The position numbers and the translations under genes were made by a program. Below are positions 36,416 to 46,154 of a stretch of 64,000 nt of DNA, piece after piece (position 1 is the stretch's first letter; every line of letters starts with the position of its first letter). The stretch spans positions 6,448,013-6,512,012 of the forward strand of contig BCJU01000001.1 of NCBI GenBank assembly GCA_001600355.1. The letters are read 5' to 3'. The notes beneath the pieces were generated by a model. It made no database searches. It had not been told where the DNA came from and worked only from the letters and a program-made list of their open reading frames with translations. The DNA is from Meira nashicola (taxonomy: Eukaryota; Basidiomycota; Exobasidiomycetes; Exobasidiales; Brachybasidiaceae).

Positions 36416-39400
36416 ATGAGTCTTGTGAATGGGACAGCGGCGGTAACTGACCCTTCTATGGGTAATGCCCAAGCCCAGTTGGAACTAGAACAAAAAGTGA
36501 TCGAAGGCGCACAAAAGATATTGGCAGCTGAAAGAGGTAATGAAAAATTACGAACGCAAGTTCAAAATGAACTTCAAGTTGCACAAGCAAGGATAGGACA
36601 AATTCAACAGCATTCTTCTCCTTCCCCAATAATTCAACAACGACTTCCTACACTCTTTGATGTCTCTTCACAGGAACGTGAAGTAGAAGAAGAGAAACCT
36701 GCTCGGGATAGCGTAAGGAGACAAGCATTCACATTGATGCAAGCATTACGAGCAACCACTGGAACTCGACAAGCATATGGTGCGACTCCAAACGTTTCAT
36801 CTCCATTGGCATCAGCTTCTGCAACTTCTGCAAATCCAAATGCCAGCGTAAGTCAATCAGCATCTCCACTTATGGGTCCACCAGTCACTCCAAGTATGAC
36901 TAGACAAGCACAACGAACAAGAACCGCAGCCTCAAGACCCCAGCACAATCGAACGCCTAGTCACGTAAATGGTCTAGGAAGTATTGCACATAAGCAAATT
37001 GATCTTTTGAATCGATTGACCAGTTTATTGATATCCAATATCCGGGTGCGATACGATTGTCCGATTGAGACTTTAGTCGAGGCAACGATACCATGTTTGG
37101 CAGATACGTCAGGAAAGGAAGTTCGAGCGATCGCATATCGGCTTCTTCGTCATGCTGTCGTACGTCCCCCATGGCATTTGATACGTGCTTGTAGGCAGAG
37201 AGGCTTGGATCTGTACATCGTTCGCACCTTCTCTCGAGATGCACGCTTCACTATCGAAAAAGAACAAGCACTCAAATTGGTTCGTTGTATTATGGAATGC
37301 GCCTCTCTTGACAAAACAAATGGCGATGCTTACATTAGTGTGAGTGTCATACGAGCGATGTGTGCTGCTTTAGAGCATGGAGAAGAACGTTTACGGTCGT
37401 TGTATATTGAGACGCTGGCAGAATTGGTGCTGCATGATGTCGATCTAGTGATACGGAGTGGCGCAATGAGAATTCTGCTTGGCGCAGCTGGCGACGTATC
37501 GATAGATATACAACCCGAATTACTCGCCATTATGCTATATCTAGCCGATATGCCTTCTACCAGACGCTTTCTTCGCCCGAGTTACGATCTTGTTACATGC
37601 ATTTCTGGATTCACCGATGCACGAGAAAACGTTGAGCACTTGCGTAACACCTCACTAGCCGTTTCCATCCTAATGCGATCTTGGAGTGGGTTATTCTTTA
37701 TGTGCTTGGAAGATCAGAGTGCAATTAAATCCATCATTGGTGCCTTGAGGGTCAATCCACCAGCAATTCAAGATGAGATCATCACAATGTTTCAAACATT
37801 TTTCGCCGTCCGCCCAAAACTTTTTCAGAAATGTACACGTGGACAAGGGCTGGATAAAAATGCGGAAGAGCAGCAGCTATCAAGGGATGAGACTCGATTA
37901 AATTTATTGGACTCGTTCATTCTTTTGTTTGTGACGATCTTATTGGATAACGATATCGTAGGAGCACTAGTGCATGTTGTTCAAGATCGACCGCAATTAT
38001 CCGAAAAAGCACTATCTTTCATGGAATTGCTCGCCAATATGAGCTCGGCTCGATTGCCAAGCGAGTACAACTATCAGATGCATTCGCTGGCGGAGCTGTT
38101 CACCAGCAGGCTCAAAGGAGAAGCACAACATGATCAACATGAAGAGCGTGAAAGGGCATCAAAGGTGCTGTCCATCTTGGATCGATTTTCCGCCAATCAG
38201 GCCAGGAAACAGACCGTTCTAGGTCAGCGTCCTCGAGCAAGTTCTGTTTTAAAGGCGCCAAAAGCTCCGGTGCAGGTGGATGATAATGCTTTCCGTAGTT
38301 TGTGTTTGGAGGCAAATGTGTTCAACTCCAAAGATCAATCCAAGTGGAATCTAGAGGCGTTGCAAATGCTTTTCGAGACGGTTCTTGTGCATCCTAAACG
38401 CTTGGAAGAAGCGATGCGAGCAAGCAAGCTGGTAAAAAGAGTTTTGGTGTTCTTTCACCCATTTACCATGCGCTATTCATCTCTCCCCAAGGCGTCTTCC
38501 TCATTAAATCAAAAATATACAAAATTGGGTTGCACAATCTTGCAGACATTATTGTCTAATCCTGATGGCGTTCGGTTTCTTATTGAGGATCGCTTGATTC
38601 GCGAAATTGCTGATTGTTTGGAAACTGGCATAATGTCTGAGCAGCGACTGCAAGACACTGCCGTTGCAGGTTATTTTGAATTGATTGGCGTGCTAGCAAA
38701 ACATCCCGAAGGTATGGCAGTCGCTTCGCAATCACGATTATTTACCGCATTATTCCGCATTATTGACAAACGAGGTCGCTTAGATTTGGCAAGGCTCATG
38801 CTTCGACATTTGGATTTCTCGGAAGATAGTCATTACCGAATTATACTGTCGAGAATGTTGGCACATCGATCAAGGAAGTTTAGAATAGAGGTAATGCAAA
38901 GGGTGGCGGAAATGATTCGACAAAAACCAAATCAGTGGAACGTTCAATTGTTGGTCAATCAGCTCTATGATTCGTCAATGGTGGTACGTAATCTTGCCTC
39001 GGATCTTTTGCTACAAGCTTGCATCTCTTCTTCTGCCACATTGAATATGGTAGTGGATTTGCGTCCAATGTTATCTCCCGATGGAGCGCAGTCTCTATTA
39101 CTCAAATTCGTCTCGAGCTCACATGGATTGCGTTATCTCATGCAAGGTGATTATATCGATCGCGAAATGGATGAATGGTTACATGTGGGCAATGTAGTGT
39201 ATGCGAATCGGATTGAAGCATTGCTTAGTCAAGCACTCGACATTCGGCAACAATCTGTAGGGACTGAATGGGATGGCACTATTCCTGCTCATTTCTATGG
39301 AGAACTGGTTAAAACGGAAGAAGGCCGCGAATTGTTGGAGCGAAAAGGCCACTTTGCTGATTTTGCACATTTTATTGTGCAACATTCCGAAGAAGAAAAT

Positions 39401-40564
39401 GATGTGGAAGTTTTGATGAAGTTGAAAAGTGTCTTGTGGGCTGTTGGTAATATAGGCGCGCATCGAGGTGGAATTCAGTTTCTTGAGGGGGAAGGATTGG
39501 TTACCACGATTGTACAGATGGCAGAGAATACCAAAGTATCTTCCTTGCGTGGAACTTGCTATTTTGTTTGTGGATTAATCGCCAGTAACCAATTGGGATC
39601 AGAACTTCTTCAAGATGCCGGCTGGACTATTTCTACGCCTCATTTTCTTGCTCAAGATGCACCTTTTGGCTATTGTTTGCCACCAAAAAGTTTCCTCAGC
39701 CTACCAGCATGGCAACCTCAAAACGGATTCTTTGAAACTCGATTGCCACCACCTAAAAGTCGTTTAGAGAGAAATGTAATTTTGCATCTTTCCAGTTTGG
39801 GTAATGCCATTGTGGCCACAAAAGCTTCTCGTGCACTTCTTAAGTTGAAGGAACGTCATCCTGATCTGTTTATTACAAATAATTTCGCAGTCGAGCAAAA
39901 TCTCAACCACGAGCGGGCAATTGAAATGTTTGTAAGAGCATTACATCTTATGGAGACACAACCTTTACGACAATCTGTTCGAAGGTATATTTGGGAATTA
40001 TTCGAGGTTAAGATGGACGATGAATTTGCACAAAAGGTGATGAACTGTACAGAGAGATTGTCTTCAATAGCACGCGACAAAGCTACCAGAGCACAAAGAC
40101 CTTCTTTGTCTCGTTCTCCTTTACCTTCTCGGGAAGGTTTGGAAGTGACAGAATTAACACAAGTCGATCCTGCTGTTCAAAAACACGGTCTTGATGATAG
40201 TACTTTTGGACATGATGCAGAAGAGGATGAAGATGATGTGGAATATGACGAAGATGATGATGATGAGGTGATTGAAGATGATACAGAGGATGAGGATGGC
40301 GTATTGATTGATATCGATAATGGCTCCGAAAGTGAAACATCTTCTGATGCAGAAAGAAATCATGACTCTAATGAAGAGGAAGAAGAAGCGGTAGAAATTG
40401 CTGCTCGACCTAAACTCGGTAGGGTGAATGGGAAAAAGCATACTGCTATCGTACGAGAGGGAAATGGAATGGTGAAGACTTATCTCAAACCAAAAGTTCG
40501 ATTGGTAGGAGGATTTGGCCAAGATTCGGCTAGTGCAAGTTCGCTACATGATTCGACAGGATGA
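36416..40564 (+). CDS. Rictor homologue, TORC2 subunit (Tsc11/Ste20 type)
   Basis: Rictor is the scaffold specific to TOR complex 2, which controls AGC kinases, actin and lipid homeostasis. From the chosen ATG at 36416 the protein has 1382 residues; the frame opens at 36275, but the extra 47 residues look unrelated. Features in order are an N-terminal coiled HR1-like helix (QLELEQKVIEGAQKILAAER), helical-repeat blocks (IDLLNRLTSLLISNIRVRYD, KEVRAIAYRLLRHAV, MRILLGAAGD), the middle region (SLLLKFVSSSHGLRYLMQGD, REMDEWLHVGN, IPAHFYGELVKTEEGRELLE), and the Rictor domain-V block (LKSVLWAVGNIGAHRGGIQF, SLRGTCYFVCGLIASNQLG). A long Asp/Glu tail follows. Convergent with the deaminase gene, 37 bp between stops. 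Confidence 0.95.
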   Translation: MSLVNGTAAVTDPSMGNAQAQLELEQKVIEGAQKILAAERGNEKLRTQVQNELQVAQARIGQIQQHSSPSPIIQQRLPTLFDVSSQEREVEEEKPARDSVRRQAFTLMQALRATTGTRQAYGATPNVSSPLASASATSANPNASVSQSASPLMGPPVTPSMTRQAQRTRTAASRPQHNRTPSHVNGLGSIAHKQIDLLNRLTSLLISNIRVRYDCPIETLVEATIPCLADTSGKEVRAIAYRLLRHAVVRPPWHLIRACRQRGLDLYIVRTFSRDARFTIEKEQALKLVRCIMECASLDKTNGDAYISVSVIRAMCAALEHGEERLRSLYIETLAELVLHDVDLVIRSGAMRILLGAAGDVSIDIQPELLAIMLYLADMPSTRRFLRPSYDLVTCISGFTDARENVEHLRNTSLAVSILMRSWSGLFFMCLEDQSAIKSIIGALRVNPPAIQDEIITMFQTFFAVRPKLFQKCTRGQGLDKNAEEQQLSRDETRLNLLDSFILLFVTILLDNDIVGALVHVVQDRPQLSEKALSFMELLANMSSARLPSEYNYQMHSLAELFTSRLKGEAQHDQHEERERASKVLSILDRFSANQARKQTVLGQRPRASSVLKAPKAPVQVDDNAFRSLCLEANVFNSKDQSKWNLEALQMLFETVLVHPKRLEEAMRASKLVKRVLVFFHPFTMRYSSLPKASSSLNQKYTKLGCTILQTLLSNPDGVRFLIEDRLIREIADCLETGIMSEQRLQDTAVAGYFELIGVLAKHPEGMAVASQSRLFTALFRIIDKRGRLDLARLMLRHLDFSEDSHYRIILSRMLAHRSRKFRIEVMQRVAEMIRQKPNQWNVQLLVNQLYDSSMVVRNLASDLLLQACISSSATLNMVVDLRPMLSPDGAQSLLLKFVSSSHGLRYLMQGDYIDREMDEWLHVGNVVYANRIEALLSQALDIRQQSVGTEWDGTIPAHFYGELVKTEEGRELLERKGHFADFAHFIVQHSEEENDVEVLMKLKSVLWAVGNIGAHRGGIQFLEGEGLVTTIVQMAENTKVSSLRGTCYFVCGLIASNQLGSELLQDAGWTISTPHFLAQDAPFGYCLPPKSFLSLPAWQPQNGFFETRLPPPKSRLERNVILHLSSLGNAIVATKASRALLKLKERHPDLFITNNFAVEQNLNHERAIEMFVRALHLMETQPLRQSVRRYIWELFEVKMDDEFAQKVMNCTERLSSIARDKATRAQRPSLSRSPLPSREGLEVTELTQVDPAVQKHGLDDSTFGHDAEEDEDDVEYDEDDDDEVIEDDTEDEDGVLIDIDNGSESETSSDAERNHDSNEEEEEAVEIAARPKLGRVNGKKHTAIVREGNGMVKTYLKPKVRLVGGFGQDSASASSLHDSTG

Positions 40565-40601
40565 TTGCGGATTTTTTTGTTGTATTTTTATAAATTTTTC
40601 A

Positions 40602-41942
40602 TTATTGCACAACATTTTGGATTATCTCGAGACCAATAAGATCGAATTGTTCTAGAAGGGGACTACTAACTAACCAGCCAGCAAAAGGAGCTTCGTCTTG
40701 AATGGGCCAGGAGTGGGAACTAGATTGCTGTTGCTCCAAGAATGCGTTGATTGCTTCTTGTTGATAGGCTAAGCGATCGATGTCATTCATCTCAGATGTT
40801 CCACGCAAAAGATGTTTCTGTTGGCGGTATTGCGGTATATCCTCTTTGCATTTATAGTAGGTTGCTTTAGATACTTGTTGCATCGCGAGACGCTTTTGGG
40901 CATCGCAAAAGAACCTGAACCATTGCAACTTGCAAAATGTAGATCTACTAGACTGCCTCAAAGGTTCGCCGGCTGATCTACGTAGAGCTGCACCTTGACG
41001 ATGTCCTTCAACAATCCCTTGCGGTTTTGCACCTAAACACCAAATCAACGAATTCGCACTTGGCACCAGATCTTGATCGTCTGATGGTCCAGAAACGCAT
41101 GCGTCTGGTCTATACTTCAACAGATCTTCTTGAACACTTTCCCTACTGTGTAAAAAAGGGCAGCCGGTAAAAATCATTTGAGGGATAGGATGATTTCCAC
41201 ACTTTTTCTGCAAAATTTTCTGACAATTTTCCAAGACATTCGATTGATTGACAAAAGCCTGATTTCCGATCACGTATGATTTTAATAGAATTTTTCCCAT
41301 GATCCCATACAGCAATGCACCTTGTATACCCATCAATGTCCAATTGGCAATCTTATCACTGCAGCTCATCGAAATGCTTGGTTCTGCTTGAGGTCGACCG
41401 GGTTTAGTACGAATGTGGGTTTGGCTAGAGGAAGACATTATTCGACCTCGTAAGACGCTGATTGATGGTGTTTGAATGTTGGGTTCATGCTGTTCACTTA
41501 TAATTAATGATGATGACATATCTCCGCAAGGTAATGTTGAGCAATAGAGATGCAAATCTGCATCTTCGCATAGGCCAAAAGGTGGAAACTTGTCATTTTT
41601 TACAAATATGCGCGAAATACCTTTGGGTTGAGAAGATGTCAGATCTTCATTTTCATCAAGCAATCTTTGCAAAAGCCAATGTCTTGCTGCTCTTCTAGCT
41701 AATACTTCAGCATGAGAATCGTGAAGTAAATCACCGTGTTTGGAAAGATGAGAGAATGGTAAAGCTTTTACGCCTGTTGCTAAAGCTATACAATGCCATT
41801 CTGATTTTATTGACAGTACAATTCCCGCCAAAACTGTCCATTCATATCTTCCGTCTTGTCTGATCCTTGGTTTAGCACCTCCTGTTCCGAATGAATTATA
41901 TTGTTGTAAGCATAATTTTGCTATCTGATCAGCATTCTCCAT
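40602..41942 (-). CDS. TAD1: tRNA-specific adenosine deaminase 1 (Tad1/ADAT1)
   Basis: Deaminates adenosine 37 of tRNA-Ala to inosine, which is then methylated. From the ATG at 41942 (MENADQIAKLCLQQYNSF) the protein has 446 residues, close to yeast Tad1 (400). The deaminase motifs are present: HDSHAEVLARRAARHWL (zinc His and catalytic Glu), STLPCGD (first zinc Cys) and SMSCSDKIANW (second zinc Cys), followed by GIQGALL. TVLAGIVLSI and KALPFSHLSKHGDLLHDSHAE fit ADAR/ADAT1 proteins. The frame is open to 42170, but those 76 residues would overlap the divergent dioxygenase gene and show no homology, so the shorter start is preferred. The two genes share a 127-bp promoter. Confidence 0.94.
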   Translation of the reverse strand: MENADQIAKLCLQQYNSFGTGGAKPRIRQDGRYEWTVLAGIVLSIKSEWHCIALATGVKALPFSHLSKHGDLLHDSHAEVLARRAARHWLLQRLLDENEDLTSSQPKGISRIFVKNDKFPPFGLCEDADLHLYCSTLPCGDMSSSLIISEQHEPNIQTPSISVLRGRIMSSSSQTHIRTKPGRPQAEPSISMSCSDKIANWTLMGIQGALLYGIMGKILLKSYVIGNQAFVNQSNVLENCQKILQKKCGNHPIPQMIFTGCPFLHSRESVQEDLLKYRPDACVSGPSDDQDLVPSANSLIWCLGAKPQGIVEGHRQGAALRRSAGEPLRQSSRSTFCKLQWFRFFCDAQKRLAMQQVSKATYYKCKEDIPQYRQQKHLLRGTSEMNDIDRLAYQQEAINAFLEQQQSSSHSWPIQDEAPFAGWLVSSPLLEQFDLIGLEIIQNVVQ

Positions 41943-42069
41943 ATGTTGCTCTCGAGATGATCGTTTGCTAACAGATGTAATTTGAATTCGGAACGCGTAA
42001 ATTAAGGTTTTGGCACAGCCTTTCGCTTTCAACACATACCTCCATCTCATTTCCCCCACCCCACCAAAA

Positions 42070-43665
42070 ATGACATTGCGATTGCCACTTGCAGTTCTGA
42101 GAACTACATCAAGGCAATTCGTGACATGCAAAAGATTGCCAACTTTTGCTCTGACGCCTAGGATACCCATCTCTCATCATAGACATTTCAGTACCACCAA
42201 AAGGCGATCTCATGCCGGTCCAGTCGATCAAATCTCTAGCACTCACCAACAACAATCCGATCAATCAACTTCCAACACAACATCTCAAGATAACCCAATT
42301 GTTACCATTGATGGAAAAGATGGAAAAGTGGGTGTAACTTGGAGCAGTGGAATTGAAAGCAAATATCATACAATTTGGTTAAGAGATCATTGCAGATGTG
42401 CCGATTGTTATCATCCTCAAACAAAACAACGTCAATTTGCTACATCTTCTATTCCATTGGACATTCAACCACACTCCGTAGAAGCAACAACAGAAGGTTT
42501 ACTGGTACATTGGCCTAAATTGTCTGCCTCTACTTCAGAGTCAAGCTCTACCCTTCCATCTTCATCTCAAGATGTCACCATTTCAGAAGGAGAAGGAGAA
42601 TCGATTCACAACCTCCATGCATCTCTTTATCCTTGGTCATGGCTTTATGCCAATTCATACTCGCCTTCTCTTTCTCTTGGAGGTTCGCACACCGATCATA
42701 ATGCCGGAAATTCGATCCTGTGGGGAAGTGGAATAGCGCAACAGCCACCAACAGTTTCATGGGAAGAAGTTATGGATTCAACTTCAGAACGTGGTGTAGC
42801 AAGATGGGTAAACAAGATTGCTCAATTTGGCTTTTGTTTTGTATCTGGTGTTCCTGCCACACCGGAAGATACAGAAAAATTGATCAAAAGGATTGCTTTC
42901 ATTCGTGAGACTCATTATGGTGGCTTTTGGGATTTTACTTCGGATCTTTCGCATGGCGATACAGCATATACCAACTTGGCGTTAGGTGCACATACTGATA
43001 CCACTTATTTCACCGATCCTGCCGGATTGCAGATGTTCCATTTGCTAAGTCACACTGAAGCAACAAAAGATGGTTCGCCAGCAAGAGGAGGTGAATCACT
43101 TTTGGTCGATGGATTCTTTGCTGCCAAGATTTTACGAGAGGTATACCCAGAGGCGTACAGGATATTGTCAACAACTAGAGTTTCAACGCATAGCGCAGGG
43201 GATGACTCTACTCTGATTAGACCTTTGCAAAGCGGAGGTTATCCTATCTTGGAGCATGATCGAAGGACTGGAGAATTAATTCGTGTTCGATACAATAATG
43301 ACGATCGAAGTGTATTGCGAATGCGAGATGAAGAAGTGATTCCATTTTACGACTCTTTGAGCAAATGGCACGAAATTTTAACAAATAAAGATAGCGAATT
43401 TTGGTCACAGCTTCAACCTGGGCAAGCGCTGATCTTTGATAATAATCGTGTATTACATGGACGATCTGCCTTTACTGGCAATAGAAGATTATGCGGTGCT
43501 TATATCAATCATGACGATTTTCGAAGTCGATTGGCTGTTTTGCGAAAACAATTTCCTGATATCGATGGCGGCTTTAAGCGTTCGGCTATCGCTTCATCTC
43601 CAGACATTGATGGATCAAATACAGATAATGCTGCTAGAAGAGGAGTGTGGGATGACGGTCTTTAA
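42070..43665 (+). CDS. Trimethyllysine dioxygenase (carnitine synthesis), mitochondrial
   Basis: An Fe(II)/2-oxoglutarate enzyme hydroxylating N6-trimethyllysine, the first step of carnitine synthesis. From 42070 (MTLRLPLAVLRTTSRQF) the protein has 531 residues and an Arg-rich leader typical of mitochondrial import. A Cys/His domain follows (WLRDHCRCADCYHPQTKQRQF), as in TMLHE and BBOX1. The catalytic jelly-roll has GAHTDTTYF (iron His and Asp), GGESLLVDGFFAA, and the distal iron His in FDNNRVLHGRSAF with 2-oxoglutarate Arg in GNRRLCGAYI. The HTDTTYF form favours trimethyllysine dioxygenase over gamma-butyrobetaine dioxygenase (HTDLTYY). An insert at about 160-230 is specific to this protein. 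Open frame begins at 42010, used only as alternative. Confidence 0.9.
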   Translation: MTLRLPLAVLRTTSRQFVTCKRLPTFALTPRIPISHHRHFSTTKRRSHAGPVDQISSTHQQQSDQSTSNTTSQDNPIVTIDGKDGKVGVTWSSGIESKYHTIWLRDHCRCADCYHPQTKQRQFATSSIPLDIQPHSVEATTEGLLVHWPKLSASTSESSSTLPSSSQDVTISEGEGESIHNLHASLYPWSWLYANSYSPSLSLGGSHTDHNAGNSILWGSGIAQQPPTVSWEEVMDSTSERGVARWVNKIAQFGFCFVSGVPATPEDTEKLIKRIAFIRETHYGGFWDFTSDLSHGDTAYTNLALGAHTDTTYFTDPAGLQMFHLLSHTEATKDGSPARGGESLLVDGFFAAKILREVYPEAYRILSTTRVSTHSAGDDSTLIRPLQSGGYPILEHDRRTGELIRVRYNNDDRSVLRMRDEEVIPFYDSLSKWHEILTNKDSEFWSQLQPGQALIFDNNRVLHGRSAFTGNRRLCGAYINHDDFRSRLAVLRKQFPDIDGGFKRSAIASSPDIDGSNTDNAARRGVWDDGL

Positions 43666-43823
43666 GATGTAACACTATAGAATTGATAATTTCAAACCGA
43701 TAAGCATATCTCGGAAATCAATCCGATTTGACCGAATTTAGTGTGTTTTCATTATTAAGCGTACGCGACACGCACTTTAATTGCCTTCCCCCACTTTATG
43801 GAACAACCATCATCTTGTGCATC

Positions 43824-45506
43824 ATGACAACTTCATTCGATACAGCTACATTTGTTGATACTTTGAGCCAATTGGCACAATTGAAAGGCTTTTCAAATGG
43901 ATCAAGTTCACGCGAATTGGCAATTGAACTAGATAAGCAAGATACATTGAAATCCTTACGTCAAGAATATCAATTACCCTTGATGAAAGATGTAGTAGAG
44001 GGAAATGAGACAGATGACACTTCATTGTACATGTGTGGAAATAGCTTGGGTCCTCTATCAAAACGTTCAAAGCTATATGTTGAACAAGAATTGCAAGTTT
44101 GGGGAAAAAAAGCTGTTCTTGGTCATTGGGATCATCCTTTTGGACGTCCTTGGACAAGATGCGAAGAGAGAGTATCACATTTAATGAGCGATATCATTGG
44201 CGCAAAACCAAATGAAGTAGTGGCAATGGGTACGCTTTCTAGCAATCTACATATCATGCTGTCAACATTTTACAGGCCAAATGCGCTCCCTCAACTCGTA
44301 CTTCCAAACAGAGCTCAATCGCAAAATACGCCGCCCATTCGACACAAAATCATCTATGAAGCACTTGCATTTCCTTCTGATCAATACGCTTTAGCAAGTG
44401 CTGTAACATTGGCAGGATTCGATCCAAAGACAAGCTTGGTTGCGTTGGAAGGCAAGAAAGATCGTACATTGGAAACGGAGGATATTCTAACAACTATTGA
44501 TCGTGAAGCAGATACAGGGGAATTGGCAATGATTTTATTGGGTGATGTACAATATCAAACAGGTCAAATGTTTGATATAGAAAAGATTACCAAACATGCA
44601 CGTTCTCGTGGCATTATCGTCGGTTGGGATTTAGCACATGCATTCGCAAATGTTCCTTTGGCAATGCATGATTGGGATGCCGATTTTGCCGTTTGGTGTA
44701 CGTACAAATATGGTTCATCCGGTCCAGGAGGAATGGCAGGCTTGTTCGTCCATGAACGTTGGGGAAATGTTGGATTTCAGACTTGCATTGGAAGAGATGC
44801 AAAATTGTCTGAGAATAGCAATGTACCGGGAGCAAGTGGTTTGCCTAGACCTGCGGCATGGTGGGGACAAAAGAAAGCTAGTAGATTTTCCATGCCAGAT
44901 TCGTTTGATGCAATTCAAGGAGCTTCTGGATGGCAGCAATCCAATCCTTCCGCTTTGGATATGGCTTCTTTACTCGGCTCCCTTGAAACGATGGCACAAG
45001 CTCCTGCTTTATTGGATGGCAAGCTTGATGGTGTTGATTTTGGCTCGGAGGAATATGCAAAAAAGATGGACGAAGTGAGCGGCTCGAGAGGCTTTGGTCA
45101 AATCATGCCGGCATTGCGTCAAAAGAGTCAAAGACTGACAGCATATCTTGAACATCTCCTTTTGACTCCAAGCTTCTTGCCTGCCGAAGCAAATATTTCC
45201 ATCGTCACACCCAAAGAAGGTCGATTCCGAGGAAGTCAATTATCTGTTTGTATTCCAAATCGAGCAGGTAAAGTTACAAGGCGCGATGAAACACAAAAAG
45301 ACGGAAAGTCGGATGTCCCACCTCCAATTGATGCCGGGTCATTCGTTGCCCGTGTTCATCATTCGATCGAAACGCGTTATGGAGTCGTTTGTGATGTTCG
45401 CAATCCGGATATTTTGCGTTTTGGACCTGTCGCACAGTATTCTTCCTTTGAAGATGTTTGGAGAACGGCTGATGCTTTGCGAAAGTCAATATTGGAAGAG
45501 ATGTAA
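43824..45506 (+). CDS. BNA5: Kynureninase
   Basis: A PLP-dependent hydrolase converting 3-hydroxykynurenine to 3-hydroxyanthranilate in de novo NAD synthesis. From the ATG at 43824 (MTTSFDTATF) it has 560 residues. Family blocks are LYMCGNSLGPLSKRS, WGKKAVLGHWDHPFGRPW, GTLSSNLHIMLSTFYRP, IIVGWDLAHAFANVPL and the PLP lysine Lys295 in CTYKYGSSGPGG, then NPSALDMASLLGSLE. It exceeds yeast Bna5 (453) mainly by inserts at about 175-200 and in the last third (KVTRRDETQKDGKSDVPP). The frame is open to 43728 but lacks similarity there. It lies 158 bp downstream of the dioxygenase stop and is convergent with the next gene, 18 bp between stops. Confidence 0.96.
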   Translation: MTTSFDTATFVDTLSQLAQLKGFSNGSSSRELAIELDKQDTLKSLRQEYQLPLMKDVVEGNETDDTSLYMCGNSLGPLSKRSKLYVEQELQVWGKKAVLGHWDHPFGRPWTRCEERVSHLMSDIIGAKPNEVVAMGTLSSNLHIMLSTFYRPNALPQLVLPNRAQSQNTPPIRHKIIYEALAFPSDQYALASAVTLAGFDPKTSLVALEGKKDRTLETEDILTTIDREADTGELAMILLGDVQYQTGQMFDIEKITKHARSRGIIVGWDLAHAFANVPLAMHDWDADFAVWCTYKYGSSGPGGMAGLFVHERWGNVGFQTCIGRDAKLSENSNVPGASGLPRPAAWWGQKKASRFSMPDSFDAIQGASGWQQSNPSALDMASLLGSLETMAQAPALLDGKLDGVDFGSEEYAKKMDEVSGSRGFGQIMPALRQKSQRLTAYLEHLLLTPSFLPAEANISIVTPKEGRFRGSQLSVCIPNRAGKVTRRDETQKDGKSDVPPPIDAGSFVARVHHSIETRYGVVCDVRNPDILRFGPVAQYSSFEDVWRTADALRKSILEEM

Positions 45507-45524
45507 ACTGGTATTAATATGATA

Positions 45525-45947
45525 TCATTTTGGCTTTGCCTTTCCTGCTTTTCGCTTTTCTCGTATCCGTTGTAAGCGATCCTTTAGTGCTTGTACTCTT
45601 TGATCTGCTTCTTCTTGTGCTTGTTGTTCTTCGTCCAGTCTAGAGAGAATCTCTTCTCTTGCTTCTCGTTCTGCTTTCTGTCTTGGACCCTCTTTGTCAT
45701 CTTTACCTTCTTCTTCTACCGTTTGAGGTTGCTGAACTTCTTCTTTGTCGTTGTGTAAAACAGGTTCAGCTTCAATCATCGTTGATGCATTTTGCGTGAA
45801 ATTCTTTTGAGGTAGGAGTGCGGCCGAATCTAGTACCTCTGCCTGAAATCGAGCCCATTCATCCTCATCAACAGCTACTTTTTGCCTCTTACCTCCTCTT
45901 TCATCATCGTCATTATCATCTCGCACTTTCTCTTTAGGCGTGCTCAT
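45525..45947 (-). CDS. Small Lys/Glu-rich coiled-coil protein, family not certain
   Basis: A 140-residue protein starting MSTPKEKVRDDNDDDERGGKR. The basic/acidic N-terminus (GGKRQKV) looks like a nuclear signal. It is followed by DEDEWARFQAEVLDSAALL and, in the C-terminal half, a long charged helix (EILSRLDEEQQAQEEADQRV, then ALKDRLQRIREKR) predicted as coiled coil. The DEDEWARFQ and ISRLxEE...ADxRVxxLKxRL pattern recalls the C-terminal part of ZNF830/CCDC16-like splicing-associated proteins, but no zinc finger is present here. I regard the gene as real because the frame is intact and the codons look coding, but the function as unknown. It is divergent from the kinase-like gene at 46155. Confidence 0.65.
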   Translation of the reverse strand: MSTPKEKVRDDNDDDERGGKRQKVAVDEDEWARFQAEVLDSAALLPQKNFTQNASTMIEAEPVLHNDKEEVQQPQTVEEEGKDDKEGPRQKAEREAREEILSRLDEEQQAQEEADQRVQALKDRLQRIREKRKAGKAKPK

Positions 45948-46011
45948 CCTCTTTTTCGATGGTATTAAGGGTTAATAGTAGCACAGCCAAGGAAGTGCAT
46001 TTATCCTGCAA

Positions 46012-46036
46012 ACCCTGCGCGTACGCCTTGCAGGGT
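46012..46036. promoter_or_regulatory. Inverted repeat in a divergent promoter
   Basis: ACCCTGC (46012-46018) and GCAGGGT (46030-46036) are separated by 11 bp, within an outer pair TATCC/GGATA, and overlap a TATAAA at about 46035-46040. The site lies between the small coiled-coil gene and the kinase-like gene, about 65-135 bp from each start. It may bind a regulator of one or both. Confidence 0.4.
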
Positions 46037-46154
46037 ATAAAGGATATGTGCACACGCCATTAAAGGTGGAGTTATGCATTACACTAACATTCCCGCACTT
46101 TCTAGCATATGTTTAACTTGGACAGATTCCACAACCTCCCCATAGAAAAAAAGA

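Noticed and set aside
42010..42170. Overlap between the longest deaminase and dioxygenase frames
   Set aside because: Both frames extend beyond well-supported starts (41942 and 42070). With these starts the genes do not overlap.
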